Assembly (NCBI GenBank): GCA_030340625.1 | Contig: JAOPHQ010005418.1 | Span: 224,718-288,717 of the forward strand | From: Merluccius polli | Taxonomy: Eukaryota > Chordata > Actinopteri > Gadiformes > Merlucciidae | Direction of reading: 5' to 3' | DNA: 64,000 nt | The notes under the pieces: generated by a model | Databases searched by the model: none | What the model was told of the DNA's origin: nothing | Seen by the model: only the letters and a program-made list of their open reading frames with translations | Part shown: in pieces, positions 10,773 through 22,596 of the stretch | Layout of the letters: the number at the start of each line of letters is the position of its first letter | Numbering within the stretch: the stretch's first letter is position 1 | Made by a program: the position numbers and the translations under genes

Positions 10773-11645
10773 GTGCTAATCATATAGTTGTGATCAGACA
10801 GTATGAGGTCCTGAAAATCGGGCCTGAAATTGACTATTTAGGATGGGCAGCATGGCTAACACCTGTTCTCCTTTTTCAAAACACCGTGCTGTATCTTTAC
10901 GGTCGAAGAGGCGCTGCATTTTACACTGTGATCTTGCTAGCACATTCTTGATAGAGGCGGAACCTAAATCCACTGCATGTTGCTGGCTGCGTAGTACTCC
11001 ACTCATCAGCCAGCACAGCAGTAGGCCCTCGAACAGCATGACCAAACACTAGCTCATTGGGACTAAACCCAAAACTCTCTTGCGCAACTTCACGGATAGC
11101 CAACAGCAGCCAAGGGAGACCCTCTTCCCAGTCACTAGAAAGCTCAACACAAAAAGATCTTAGCAAAGACTTTAGAATCTGGTGAAACCTTTCAAGAGCC
11201 CCCTGACTCTGCGGGTGATACGCACTAGAGATGTTATGTCTAGCTTTAAGCTGACGCAATGCTTTAGCAAACTGCTTGGACATAAAATTTGAACCTTGAT
11301 CTGACTGTATGACAAGTGGAATGCCAAAAGTAGACATGAAGGTTGTTAGAGTCCGAAGAACAGACCGAGACGTGAGGGGCCCACACAATCAACGATTAGA
11401 TGTTCAAACGGTGCAGAAACAGCAGAAATAGGCTGTAAGGGGGCCACAGGTATCTTTTGATTGGGTTTGCCAGTCATTTGGCAGGTATGACAGTCTTTGA
11501 TGTATTTTGAGACATCTCGCCTCAACCCAGGCCAAAAGAACCTGCGGGCCACCCTGTCATAGGTCTTGCGAACGCTGGTATGTCCTGCCACTCCGTCATG
11601 GGAGAGCGCTAGCACCGCTTTTTTAAACTTGAGAGGCACTACCAC
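10773..11645 (-). pseudogene. Ty3/gypsy integrase remnant
   Basis: The minus frame at 11645-11346 carries the zinc-binding H2C2 region (HDGVAGHTSV and CHTCQMTGKP) and the first catalytic Asp in LIVDCVGP. A deletion plus frameshift follows. The frame at 11388-10921 carries the second Asp in IQSDQGSNF and the Glu in SQGALERFHQ, then the C-terminal region. Integrase inserts element DNA into the host chromosome. All three DDE residues are still visible, but the frame break between the first and second inactivates it. In this element the integrase comes before RT, unlike most gypsy elements. Confidence 0.9.
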
Positions 11646-12348
11646 CTGAACAACTGTAAAACTGTCCTTCCTTTATATAGTAATGGGAAGTCTCCCCATC
11701 CCCATCTTCTTCATGCACCACCAGAGCAAACAATCTCTGAAGGTCTCCATCTGCTTTTTGTTCAGCGATGAGATCCCCACGTGAGACTTGGAACAGACTA
11801 GCTAGTAATTCTGAATCCACAGCGGACTCCAAATGGTCAACAGATTGGTCGTGAACACATCTTTCATGACTGGACACTGATGGATCAGACTCAGACTGGC
11901 TGTCAACTGGAGGAATGGCGGTTGTTGTTTCCTCAACAGCCTGACTGACCACCTGTGGAGTACTGTTTAAGCATTCCTGCACCTCAGCTTCCCGTATCTT
12001 CTTAGCTCTAGCCCTTGTTACAGCACAGACAGGAAAAACATGAGGGAATTTCTTTGCACATTCATCTGGAACATCAGGTGTCAGAGGAGCACTGATTACA
12101 ACAGGTAGCGGTGATGTTACCTGAGAAGTTTCCCAAACAGTACCTCCAGCTAGGTCATTGCCAAGGACCAACTCAATGTCTGGCACAGGCAGCGAAGGGC
12201 GTACCCCAACCACGACATTACCACTGACTAAACCAGAGGAAAGCTTGATTCGATGTAAAGGTACTTCTATAAAGCCCATCTCAATGCCCCTAACCAGTAC
12301 CTGAGTCCCAGTGTTGGTCTTATCAGAGAGAGGCACTACTCCCTCCAA
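11623..12348 (-). pseudogene. Ty3/gypsy protease end and pre-integrase linker
   Basis: A 241-aa frame that begins with the retropepsin C-terminal half (VPLSDKTNTG, then DIELVLGNDLAGG), continues through a Ser/Thr-rich linker and ends with the tether leading into the H2C2 integrase region. The protease normally cuts the element polyprotein. The segment that should hold the catalytic Asp-Thr-Gly lies at the 12336-12380 junction with the gag frame and is missing, so this protease is dead. The direct step from protease to integrase, with no RT between, supports the Gmr1-like order. Confidence 0.85.
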
Positions 12349-12725
12349 CAGAAAAGAGGCACCCTGCTTTTACCTGGTAGCGACACAAATCCCAAAGTGA
12401 TAAATGGAGAGTAATCTGAGTTTTCACTACAATGAGCCACCTCAGGAGAACAAACCTTCTCAGCCCAAGAGTAACAGTGAGCATTATTAAGGGATTGCAC
12501 GGTCATACCAGGCTTACCCTTACTCCACTTCTTTTCTGGACACTCAGAGCTCTTGTGTCCTGGTTTTTTACAACGGTAACACACAAAATCAGCTTTTTCT
12601 ACAGTCAATGGACTAGGGCTGGTGTGTGAAGACACAGGGTTAGCCTCTGCCCCAACAGGCTTTGACTTACCCTGAAAATAAAACCTACCCTGCTTAAAAC
12701 GGTCACCAGGACGGCTGGACAACAT
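12336..12725 (-). pseudogene. Ty3/gypsy gag C-terminus with CCHC zinc knuckle
   Basis: The 129-aa frame contains CYRCKKPGHKSSEC, a complete Cys-Cys-His-Cys knuckle that in Gag binds element RNA. The N-terminal Gag region is absent: sequence turns abruptly into the TTACCTGG repeat near 12726. The frame runs into the protease with a small deletion. Together with the frames to the left this gives gag, protease, integrase, RT and RNase H on one strand. Confidence 0.85.
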
Positions 12726-12880
12726 ACAGTATATGTGACTTTGTTAGGGTGATAATAACTTATATATTTACCTGGTACTTACCAGGTATTTACTCAGAAA
12801 TGATCGCATATTTACCTGGTAACTACCACTTATTTACCTGGTAGTTACCTGATATTTACCTGGTAAATACCAACAAGTTA

Positions 12881-13403
12881 TAGCCTGGCAAGCCAGACCC
12901 ACATCAGAAAGATGTAAGGTCTGGCTCAGCTCCATTGGCAGTGTGGGCGGGATAAACGGTTGTCTTTCAAGTTCCCTCTGCACGCAATAGGATAGCGCTA
13001 CAACCAATCAGAGCAACGAAGAAGGTGACGTAGTCAGAGCGACGGCTCTGACTACGTAATTAATCAAAACTCAGAATACATATTTCTTTTCGAGGAAAGA
13101 CTTCAGTGCCGTTCTTTGTTCTTTTCTCAAATAAAATGTTAACTTCAAGTCTTGAAGAGTCGCGGCCAAAGCCGAGTGGAAAGACAGCCGTTCGCCAGCA
13201 GCAGCAGCCATTGTTTACCTCTAACACGGAACCGTCGCAACTCTGTCGTCATGGTAGCCCAGCTTTCGACTCCGCCCCTCACGCTGTGATTGGTCTGACA
13301 TACTTGGTGTTTCCAGCACCAAAAAGCCGACGGAGCCGTGCTAGACCTACCTAGCTGCCAAATAAATTTGCTGCCGCTAGGGGGTGTCTAGAGTTCTAGG
13401 CTA
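12881..13403. mobile_element. Small DNA transposon with exact 9-bp TSD (TAGCCTGG family)
   Basis: Starts tagcctgg, ends ctaggcta, and is flanked by aacaagtta on both sides (12872-12880, 13404-13412). It has the same ends and duplication length as 3520-3903. Its insertion point within the TTACCTGG array is exact. A + strand open frame inside (13106-13354) has no recognisable domain. Confidence 0.85.
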
Positions 13404-13720
13404 AACAAGTTACCCAGTATTTACTAGATATATACTGACAACTACCAGGTATTTATCCAGGAATTATAGATTATGTATTACCAATCAACCTGTGTAGTGA
13501 CAGTGAGGGTAGTAATGACTCTGATATTTACCTGGTAATTACCCAGTATTTACTTGATAACTTGCAACTATTTACTAAGTAATTACTTTCTAATTACCCA
13601 GTAGTTACAATTTACCCAATAACCCCCATGTATGTATGCAGATATTAACTGGTATTTACCCAGTAATTACAAATGTGTACCACGTACATTCCAAAACATT
13701 ATCCGGTAAAACCCTGTGAA

Positions 13721-14184
13721 TTACCCTGTAAGGAAGGTGGAACTGTACTGTAAAAGGAAGCGTGGTTTGTTTCAATGATATTACCATATACTTTCCTGGT
13801 AACTGTAGATTATAATCCTCTACCACCCATTAGGGTGTGTAGTTTTGAACATGGTATCTGGCAAAAACTCCCATATCTCCCTGATAATTATCGGGGTGAT
13901 ATCGGAGTTTTACAGAGTAGTTACCCTGTAAGAAAGGTGGAACTGTACTGTAAAAGGAAGCGTGGTTTGTTTCAATGATATTACCATATACTTTCCTGGT
14001 AATTGTAGATTAGAATCCTCTACCACCCATTAGGGTGTGTAGTTTTGAACATGGTATCTGGCAAAAACTCCCATATATCCCTGATAATTATCGGGGTGAT
14101 ATCGGAGTTTTACAGAGTAGTTACCCTGTGAGAAAGGCGGAACTGTACTGTAAAAGGAAGCGTGGTTTGTTTCAATGATATTAC
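13721..14184. repeat. 200-bp tandem repeat, two full copies and one partial
   Basis: Units start with ttaccctgt at 13721, 13921 and 14121, exactly 200 bp apart. The copies differ at only a few bases. The third breaks at 14184 where another sequence is inserted. The open frame at 13775-13978 is a by-product. Confidence 0.9.
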
Positions 14185-14842
14185 TGTAGCTCCCAAGTAG
14201 TACACACGAGGCCAGAGGTCTTTGTTAGAAAACAAGGTTTATTTCCCAGGTCGAACCAACCCATGAGAACTGGGTTTAAAGAGAAAAATAATTCAAATAA
14301 ATGCAATTGACAATATGCAAATGTACGTTTTTTCAGCAGCACAACAGGTGTTACATTTACACCAAAAACCACTACACACACCTCACATACAGTCCGCAAC
14401 TCAATATTAACTTGTAAATTTACAAACTTAACTTACATATACATATTCACCACTTTACATCGTATGCAAATCACCATCACACACCAACCATGCAATGGAA
14501 TGCAACACAATACAATCGTTCACGTTCTTCATAGACATAAATACAAGATAAACATGCCTCGTCTACTGCTAACTACTTAAGGAGGGAATTTTCTTGTATG
14601 CTTCTTCCTTATCCTTTATAGTTGTTCTACTTTAAGTGCCTTTAGGTTTTAACTTTAACTCATAGCTTATAGAATGTGCTGCTTCTTTCGCGCTGTTTGT
14701 CTAGGTACGTTGCTAAAAGGTGTGGTGTAGGAAACATATGCCGGCGGCAATTAGTTCCGCCCCAATGCCATTCTAAACAGTAGGAACAAAAAAAACGGGA
14801 GGTTAACAAATTAAACAAACTATACCAGGAAAGTATATGGTA
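14185..14842. mobile_element. LTR-like insertion interrupting the third 200-bp unit
   Basis: The third tandem unit stops at 14184 and its expected continuation (catatactttcctgg) resumes near 14845. The inserted sequence begins TGTAGCTCCC and contains aaacaaggtttatttccc. A solo LTR is possible; no polymerase genes and no clean duplication are seen. Confidence 0.4.
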
Positions 14843-15014
14843 ACCATATACTTTCCTGGTAATTGTAGATTATAAATTATAATCTAGAATTACCAGGAAA
14901 GTATATGGTAATTGTAACTGCCACACATTGGCAGTTTGTTTAATTTGTTAACCTCCCGTTTTTTTTGTTCCTACTGTTAGTTAAGTTAAAACCTAAAGGC
15001 ACTTAAAGTAGAAC
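14624..15014. repeat. Fold-back: long inverted repeat in two blocks
   Basis: Left 14624-14660 pairs with right 14979-15014, and left 14776-14821 pairs with right 14933-14978. The two right blocks are adjacent, whereas the left blocks are separated by about 115 bp. The centre near 14877 reads gattataaattataatc. It looks like an inverted duplication followed by loss in one arm. Confidence 0.85.
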
Positions 15015-15230
15015 TTTAAGACGTTAAGATATTAGATATCTAGTAAATATCAGGTAACTTGTTGGTATTTACCAGATAAATATGTAATGTAAATACTGGG
15101 TAATTACCTGGTAAGTACTTGGTAATTACAAGGTAATTACATTTAATTACCTGGTTATTACTTAGTAAATACATCTTATTACCAGGTAATTAGCTGGTAA
15201 TTACCAGACTGTAAAAGGAAGGGTTACCAA

Positions 15231-15612
15231 CAAATCCAATTCATCAACGGAAAAAGTAAGGCAAGAAAAAGATGACCCGGGTCGTATCAAAAACTGCATG
15301 AAAAATAGATCGCTCTTACCGACATTGTCGAGTCGAACAAAAAAGAGCTGATCATCTGAGTTCGCTTCTTCAGCTTGGTTATTTAGTGGTTTTGTGGCTA
15401 TTTCCACTATTAGCCTTTATGTTAGTGCACTTTCGGCGTTTGTTTTAGGTCTCTCGTAGTCTCCCTCCAGCCATTACGCCTTACCGGCTTTTTACTTCCT
15501 TGTTTTTTTAAAACCTCCCCAAACAACACATCCCGTCAGCCGACAGGCACGTCAATCAGCTGATTTTGAGAACACAGCTGATTGACCGTAAGAACACAAA
15601 AGCAATATCAAA
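15231..15612. other. No gene recognised
   Basis: Intergenic-like sequence between the TTACC array and the first unit of the tgcagcgatg repeat family. I see no exon or element ends. Confidence 0.4.
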
Positions 15613-17045
15613 ATATAGCTGCAAGCAGCAATGAGGGGCCCATGCCAATCGGGCGATCAATGGAATAATAGATACGTCAAACCGTTCCCAAGATATAAGC
15701 TCACATCGAAATCGGTGCCTTCGCTGCTGATTTCGATCGGCTGTAGCGGCCCACAAAGTCGAAATTGAAAACGCCACTAAGTAACTATTGTGCGGATCAA
15801 TCTGAAGATGGTCTGTGCCGAGTCGTGAGAATAAGACAAAATGTGCGACCGCTGAAACTTTTGTTTCGCTTTCGCTAAAATCCAATATGGCGGCCGAATC
15901 TTTACGATGACGTGAAAAGTTTTGCAAGATCCTGAAAGGAGACATTCCACAGTGTCAGCAGACATGAAAATGTAAGGTCAAATCCAAACACGTCAAGAGA
16001 AATGAGCAAAAATGCAATTTTGTTAATTATAGCGCCCCCTAGTGGACAAATGACACCAAATTTGTTTTGCCCACTTCGGACGGAGTCTCGATGCACGTGA
16101 CCAAGTTTGGTCTTCGGAAGTCAAAGCGTCGCCGAGATACGAGCAAACTTCCTGTTTGGCGGCGTTGCCGCCAATGGCGATTGGCTAACAAAAAAAAAAG
16201 TTGGCATAAACTATCAATGGGGCAACCCACCGTATCTGCAGATATCACAATTTCATTTCCAGTAAAAACACATCAAGAGTTATGAGCAAAAACAATGTTT
16301 TGCTAATTACAGCGCCCCCTAGGGACCAAATGACACCAGATTTTTTTCCTGCACTTGGGACAGAGCCGCGAAGCATGCCATCAAATTTTATTTCGATACG
16401 TCAAAGCGTTCCCGAGATATGAGCTCACATCGAAATCGCCGCCTTCGCCGCTGATTTCGATTGGCTGTAACGGGCGCACAAAGTCGAAATTGAAAAATCC
16501 ATCTCCTAACTTTTGTGCGGATTGGTCTGAAGATAGTCTGTGTTGATTTTCATGAGAATCACTCAAAAATTGCGACCCCTGAAACTTTTTTTTCACTTTC
16601 GACAAAATCAAAGATGGCGGAAAATCTATTATGACGCATTATGACGTCATAGGGTCCGTTGAAATCGTCATGATCCAAGGAATCCAACGGCACCTTGTTT
16701 TTGAAAATGCGGCCAACGGGTCAAAAGTTATGTGCACAATTGTACCTGAAACTTTGACCCGTTGGTGGCGCTAGAGCGTGTTTAGTGCCGACATGTAACT
16801 TGGTGAAATTAAACATGCAACTGTCCTTAATCAATGTGCCAAATTTCACAACTTTTTTCCTTACGGTTCTATGGGCTGCCATAGACTTCCCATGGCAGAA
16901 GAAAGAGGAATAATAAATATAGCTGCATGCAGCGATGTGGGGGTCAAGCTTAATGGGACTCTAAACTAATTTTGGTGGACAAACGTAATCGATTAGGTGG
17001 CTACATGATGACCATAGCCATTATAAAGAGTAGACGGCGCATTGG
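15613..17045. repeat. Teleost dispersed repeat family with atatagctgc start
   Basis: One unit of about 1.3 kb (15613-16916) begins atatagctgcaagcagc and carries agcgccccctagtgg and ttggtggcgctagagc words. A second, truncated unit starts at 16917. Neither the reading frames nor the words suggest coding. The same family makes up 19015-22240 and parts of 24270-28106. It is non-coding and unclassified by me. Confidence 0.75.
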
Positions 17046-19985
17046 GTGCTGGGCGAATGAAATGCGGCCGCCATTTTGGAGCTGCCATACTCCTAGTTGT
17101 GTGGCAGCATAAGACACAAGATGCCTACATCTACTCTGAGTCAGTGTGGACTTTTACAATAAGGGCATGTTTGGTTGTTATTTTGCCACTGTTTCGTATG
17201 CAAACATTCAGTACAACTTGTATTTAACTTTGACCACCTATCATTATGTTTAAACCCTGTCTATTTGCTTGTTTATTTAGAGTGGATTAAGAGAAACTAT
17301 GCTGTCCATCTCTTGGTAATAACCACAATTAAACTCTTCCTGATTTTTTTCTACCATTGACTGACTGGGTCTTAATTTATCTGTGGTGCAATCACAATTA
17401 CCATCAGGATGAAGTGAACATACTGTGAATGCTCTTACTCAAATAAATGTTGACACAATTGTGTAATGGCATCTCAAAGAGGAGTTGTGCGCACATCCCA
17501 AGACAATGTTTATGCTCCTGCTCCAGAATGACATTTATTTAAAAACAAGGCAACGTTTCAATCCCATCGGATCTTCATCAGGCAATGAAAACAGTGGGTG
17601 AGACGGCCTATATCACATGAAACCAAACAGGGCGCACCCAAAACGTTGCAATTGGCATAACATGCACCTAAAGGAGCTGGCTTACATGCATTACATAAAA
17701 CCACGTAAAGCAATAACAATCAAGATTGGCCATCCCATAAATCGCATTCTTGCAATGTTTGGCACAGTATTGTAAATTATATTTGATTTTCTATTTTCGT
17801 TTGTTGTTAGGGAACAGGATGTGTGGACCCAAACGCTGAACATAGGGAGGCGGAGACGGGATGAAAGACAGGGAATTTATTAAATAAAAGGCAATGGCAA
17901 ACGGCCAGGCTAGGCCGGCGGTAGTCAGCAACAGGCGGGTAGATATATGTACTTTATTGATCCCAAGCTGGGAAATTTAAATGTAGCAGCCAGCATAACA
18001 GGTAGACACAAGACACTAAATAATAAATGCAATATGGATAAAATAAAAAGGATTAAAAAAAGGTATCTATAATATTGTGGCGACGGCAAGGAAGGAGTGA
18101 GACAGGAGCCCAGGTTTAGGTTACGCAACTCCCGTGCCCCATACACCGCACGACCCCGGGAGTTGCCTTTATTTAGACACACCCACACAGACAGAAACAC
18201 GGCACACCTGACGATCAGAACAAACACTCACCCACGGTCAAAACAAAACACTGCATATATGGAAACACACACACAATGACACACAATTAATCCCCAACCA
18301 CCAACCCCACAGGGATTCCGGGGCACCGATAATGTCAAAACCCCACCAGGTTGCACCCCCAGAACCCCTTGCGCCCATAGGGGGCATGGCCGCCACACCT
18401 GGCCGTGATCGCCACAATATACAATACACAGAAGACTATATATACACAATCTCTACAGTGTTCAATGTGAAACATATAGGTGCAAGGCAAGGCAAGGCAG
18501 CTTTATTTATATAGCGCATTTCATACACAATGGCAACTCAATGCGCTTTACATAATAGGTGCAAAAAAGGTCTGCAGTCAAGCATAAGGTGCAATATTCA
18601 ATGTAAAGAATAAATAACTAAGAAATAAATGAAGGCTAAAACAAGTACAGTTACGTATTTAGTAGTCAGGCAGGCGGCGTCGGCAACTGGCGGGTAGTCC
18701 GGCAGGCAGCGTCGGCAACAGGGTTCAGCAACAGGCGGGTAGTCCGGCAGGCAGGGACCGAGGTTGGGGAAAGCAAAGCACGAACTGGCATCGGCTTAAG
18801 TAGGGCATGGTGATTGCCGATTGCAAACAGGTGTGTTGGGGGAATGCTCATCAGTAGCGACAATCGGCCACTAGATGGGAGTGTTGGACCGTGTAGCAGG
18901 ACGTGGCGTAACAAAAGTACAGTAGTGTTCTGATTGTATGCTGTATGTCAGATTGACATAATGATTGAATATTTTTGATATGTTATTAATTTTATTTAAC
19001 ACACTGTCATGAGTCTATGTACTAAGTTTGGCTATGATATGTTAAAGAGTTGCTGAGAAACAGGCTTACTTCCTATTTGGCGGCTTTGCCGTCTGGTTGA
19101 TTGGCTGTCACGGCCAAACGGTTTTGAATTTGAAAAAGCCGTTTGACACGTGTTCAGCTTGGTCTGAAGATCATATATGGCAAGTTTCATGATGTTTCAA
19201 CATAATTTGTGGCCGGTGGATAGGTACTATTTATTTAGACATCTTTCAACATGGTGGCCAAATTCTGATGTTTCCATGAAAAATAATTCATGAGCTATAT
19301 GGGGAGGTCTGACAGTATCACCAGACATTGAACATTTGTTTGAAATATACTCATGTGAAGAGAGAGAAGGTAAAACACATATTGGTTAATAACAGCGCCC
19401 GCTAGAGGTCAAAGGTCACCAAATTCATTGAGCGTCCCCATGATGATGTCATGGGTCTATGTACCAAGTTTGGTTATGATATGTCAAAGGGCTGTTGAGA
19501 AATTGGCTTATTTCCTGTTTGGCGGCTTCGTGGTCAAATTTGATTGGCTGTTGCGGCCAAACGGTTTTGAATTTGAAAAATCTGTTCGATAGCTTTTGTG
19601 AGGCATGGTCTGATCAACATATGTGCCAAGTTTGGAGATTATTAGACAAAATTTGTGATGTGTGAAACATTTTGAAGGTTTTTAACATAAACCAAGATGG
19701 CGGAAAATCCATCATGGCGCAAAATGACGTCATAGGGTGCGTTGAACTCGGCTTGGCCCAAGGATTCCAAAGATACCTTGTTTGTGAATATTGGATGAAT
19801 GGGTCAAAAGTTATAAACATGAATGCATGTCCAACTTTGACCTGTTGGTGGCGCTAGAGCTCATGGGATAGCGACCTCAAATTTGCTGTGAGGGCTTATG
19901 GGACTGTCCTGAATCAGTGTGCCAAATTTCACAACTCTTAACCATGGGGTTCTATGGGCTGCCATAGACTCCAATGGCAGGAAAA
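16917..19985. repeat. Duplicated block, copy 1
   Basis: 17331-19885 matches 22597-25150 at a near-constant offset of about 5266 bp, with few differences. 16917-17045 and 17411-19985 match 25229-27865. Within it are an LTR-like insert (about 17805-18913), LINE 3'-tail fragments and a truncated unit of the tgcagcgatg family. The small open frames near 18097-18514 recur in the copies and are repeat sequence, not genes. Confidence 0.85.
17805..18913. mobile_element. Possible LTR-type repeat (TGTTAG...GTAACA), present in all three blocks
   Basis: Starts tgttag and ends gtaaca, short inverted termini of the kind seen in LTRs, and contains ggaatttattaaataaa. It includes a fragment with actttattgatcccaagc (about 17950), resembling Rex1-type LINE 3' ends, and ggcagctttatttatatagc (about 18498), another LINE/SINE tail. 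No polymerase gene and no target duplication are seen. Confidence 0.35.
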
Positions 19986-20000
19986 TAATAATAAATATAG

Positions 20001-22130
20001 CTGCATGCAGCGATGGGGGGGCCTAGCAGAATAGCAGCCAAGCAGGCAAGCTAATGCCAGCTCAGGAAGGTGTCCTGAGTCCATATAGAAAGTTTCGTGT
20101 CGATACATCAATGCATCGCAGAGATATTGGGCCACTTCCTGTTTGGCAACTTCGCCGCTGAGTTTGATTGGCTGTTACGGGAAAACAGTTTGAAGTTCAA
20201 ACATGAAATTTGAACCATCAACCAGGCATGGTCTGAAAACCATATCCACCAAATTTCGTGTAAATCAGTCAAAGTATGTGCCCTCTGTACTTATACGCAT
20301 ATTTTTAACAAAAATCAAAATGGTCGCCAGATTTTTATGCAAACGCACACAGGCCTTTAGCAAATGTACTGGGATGTCTGAGAGTATCAGTCAACACTGG
20401 AATTAAGGACAAAGTCCAAAGCAATATGAAGATATGAGCAAAAATGCATTTTTGCTAATTATAGCGCCCCCCAAAGGTCAAAGGTCACCAAAATTATTGG
20501 GCCTCTCAAAGAAGGGGTCATGAGTCTGTGTTAGAAGTTTGAAGTCAAAACATCAAACGGTTGCCGAGATATGGCCTCACTTCCTGTTTGGCGGTGTCGC
20601 CGCTGAGTTTGATTGACTGCTGCGGGCAAACAGAAGAGAAATAGAAAAATCCACGTGATAACTTTTGTGCGGATTGGTCTGAAGATAGTCTTTGTTGATT
20701 TTCATGAGAATTAGTCAGAAATTGTGACCGCTGAAACTTTTTTTTCACTTTCGACAAAATCAAAGATGGCGGAAAATCTATTATGACGCATTATGACGTC
20801 ATAGGGTGCGTTGAACTCGGCTTGGCCCAAGGATTCCAATGATACCTTGTTTGTGAATATTGGATGAATGGGTCAAAAGTTATAAACATGAATGCATGTC
20901 CAACGTTGACCTGTTGGTGGCGCTAGAGCTCATGGGCTAGCGACCTCAAATTTGCTGTGAGGGCTTATGGGACTGTCCTAAATCAGTGTGCCAAATTTCA
21001 CAACTCTTTACCATGGGGTTCAATGGGCTGCCATAGATTCCCATGGCAGGATAATAATAAATATAGCTGCATGCAGCGATGGGGGGGCCTAGCAGAATAG
21101 CAGCAAAGCAGGCAAGCTAATGCCAGCTCAGGAAGGTGTCATGAGTCCATTTACCAAGTTTTGTGTCGATACATCAATGCATCGCAGAGATATTGGGCCA
21201 CTTCCTGTTTGGCAACTTCGCCGCTGAGTTTGATTGGCTGTTACGGCAAAACAGTTTGAAGTTCAGACATGAAACTTGAACCATCAACCAGGCATGGTCT
21301 GAAAACCATATCCACCAAATTTCCTGTAAATCAGTCAAAGTATGTGCCCTCTGTACTTATACGCATATTTTTAACAAAAATCAAAATGGTCGCCAGATTT
21401 TTATGCAAACGCACACAGGCCTTTAGCAAATGTACTGGGATGTCTGAGAGTATCAGTCAACACTGGAATTAAGGACAAAGTCCAAAGTAATATGAAGATA
21501 TGAGCAAAAATGCATTTTTGCTATTTATAGCGCCCCCCAAAGGTCAAAGGTCACCAAAATTATTGGGCCTCTCAAAGAAGGGGTCATGAGTCTGTGTTAG
21601 AAGTTTGAAGTCAAAACATCAAACGGTTGCCGAGATATGGCCTCACTTCCTGTTTGGTGGTGTCGCCGCTGAGTTTGATTGGCTGCTGCGGGTAAACGGA
21701 AGCGAAATAGAAAAATCCATGTGATAACTTTTGTGCGGATTGGTCTGAAGATAGTCTGTGTTGATTTCCATGAGAATTAGTCAAAAATTGTGACCGCTGA
21801 ATCTTTTTTTTCACTTTCGACAAAATCAAAGATGGCGGAAAATCTATTATGACGCATTATGACGTCATAGGGTGCGTTGAACTCGGCTTGGCCCAAGGAT
21901 GCCAATGATACCTTGTTTGTGAATATTGGATGAATGGGTCAAAAGTTATAAACATGAATGCATGTCCAACTTTGACCTGTTGGTGGCGCTAGAGCTCATG
22001 GGCTAGCGACCTCAAATTTACTGTGAGGGTTTATGGGACTGTCCTGAATCAGTGTGCCAAATTTCACAACTCTTAACCATGGGGTTCAATGGGCTGCCAT
22101 AGATTCCCATGGCAGGATAATAATAATAAT
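20001..22130. repeat. Two tandem 1066-bp units of the tgcagcgatg family
   Basis: The phrase ctgcatgcag occurs at 20001 and 21067, and the intervening sequence repeats almost base for base up to about 22110. Short frames in each unit (for example 20203-20406 and 21269-21472) are nearly identical for this reason and are not genes. Confidence 0.9.
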
Positions 22131-22596
22131 AGGAAACAATACAAAAACAATGGGTGCTTCGCAGCTTCGCTGCTAGGCCCCCAATAATAGGAAACAGTAC
22201 GAAAACAATGGGTGTCTGCAGCTTCGCTGCTTGACCCCCAAATATAAGCAAGCAGTGATGTGGGTGTCAAGCAGAATGGGACTCGACTGAAGGTCGACTG
22301 AGATATGATCACGCACCCCCACCTAGAGAGATGGGCTATTATTGTATCCGCAACACAAAACTCATCCGTACCAACGTTTTGACCAATTTCAAAACCGCAC
22401 CCGCCCACCATCCGCGGGCGCTGCTGACGCGAGAAAAAAAGTGTGCTCGTTTTTATCGGATGTAAGTAACAATATTTAACAATGTAACTTGTATATATCT
22501 TTTCATTTGATTGGTTCAACCGCCACCCGCCCGAATTTAATTAAAATATTATTTTTCGTAAGGTCATCCGCCCGATCCGCGGAGTCCGCGGCTGTA
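22131..22596. other. Repeat-family ends and unclassified sequence
   Basis: Two copies of a cassette ending gcagcttcgctgcttgaccc occur at 22140-22240. The rest contains ccgcccaccatccgcgggcg, possibly a DNA-transposon end. No gene is seen. Confidence 0.4.

Larger units (their letters stand above)
12726..15230. repeat. Degenerate TTACCTGGTA / TACCAGGTAA array with insertions
   Basis: Short near-palindromic words such as ttacctggtaa, tacccagtattta and taccaggtaa recur irregularly at 12742-12880, 13404-13720 and 15030-15210. Later events interrupt it: a transposon (12881-13403), 200-bp tandem repeats (13721-14184), an LTR-like insertion (14185-14842) and a fold-back (14624-15014). The family is unknown to me. 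Confidence 0.75.

Noticed and set aside
18097..18514. Small conserved open frames, repeated at 23219-23782 and 26561-26847
   Set aside because: They are preserved only because the DNA blocks are duplicated; several overlap on both strands and have no domain.
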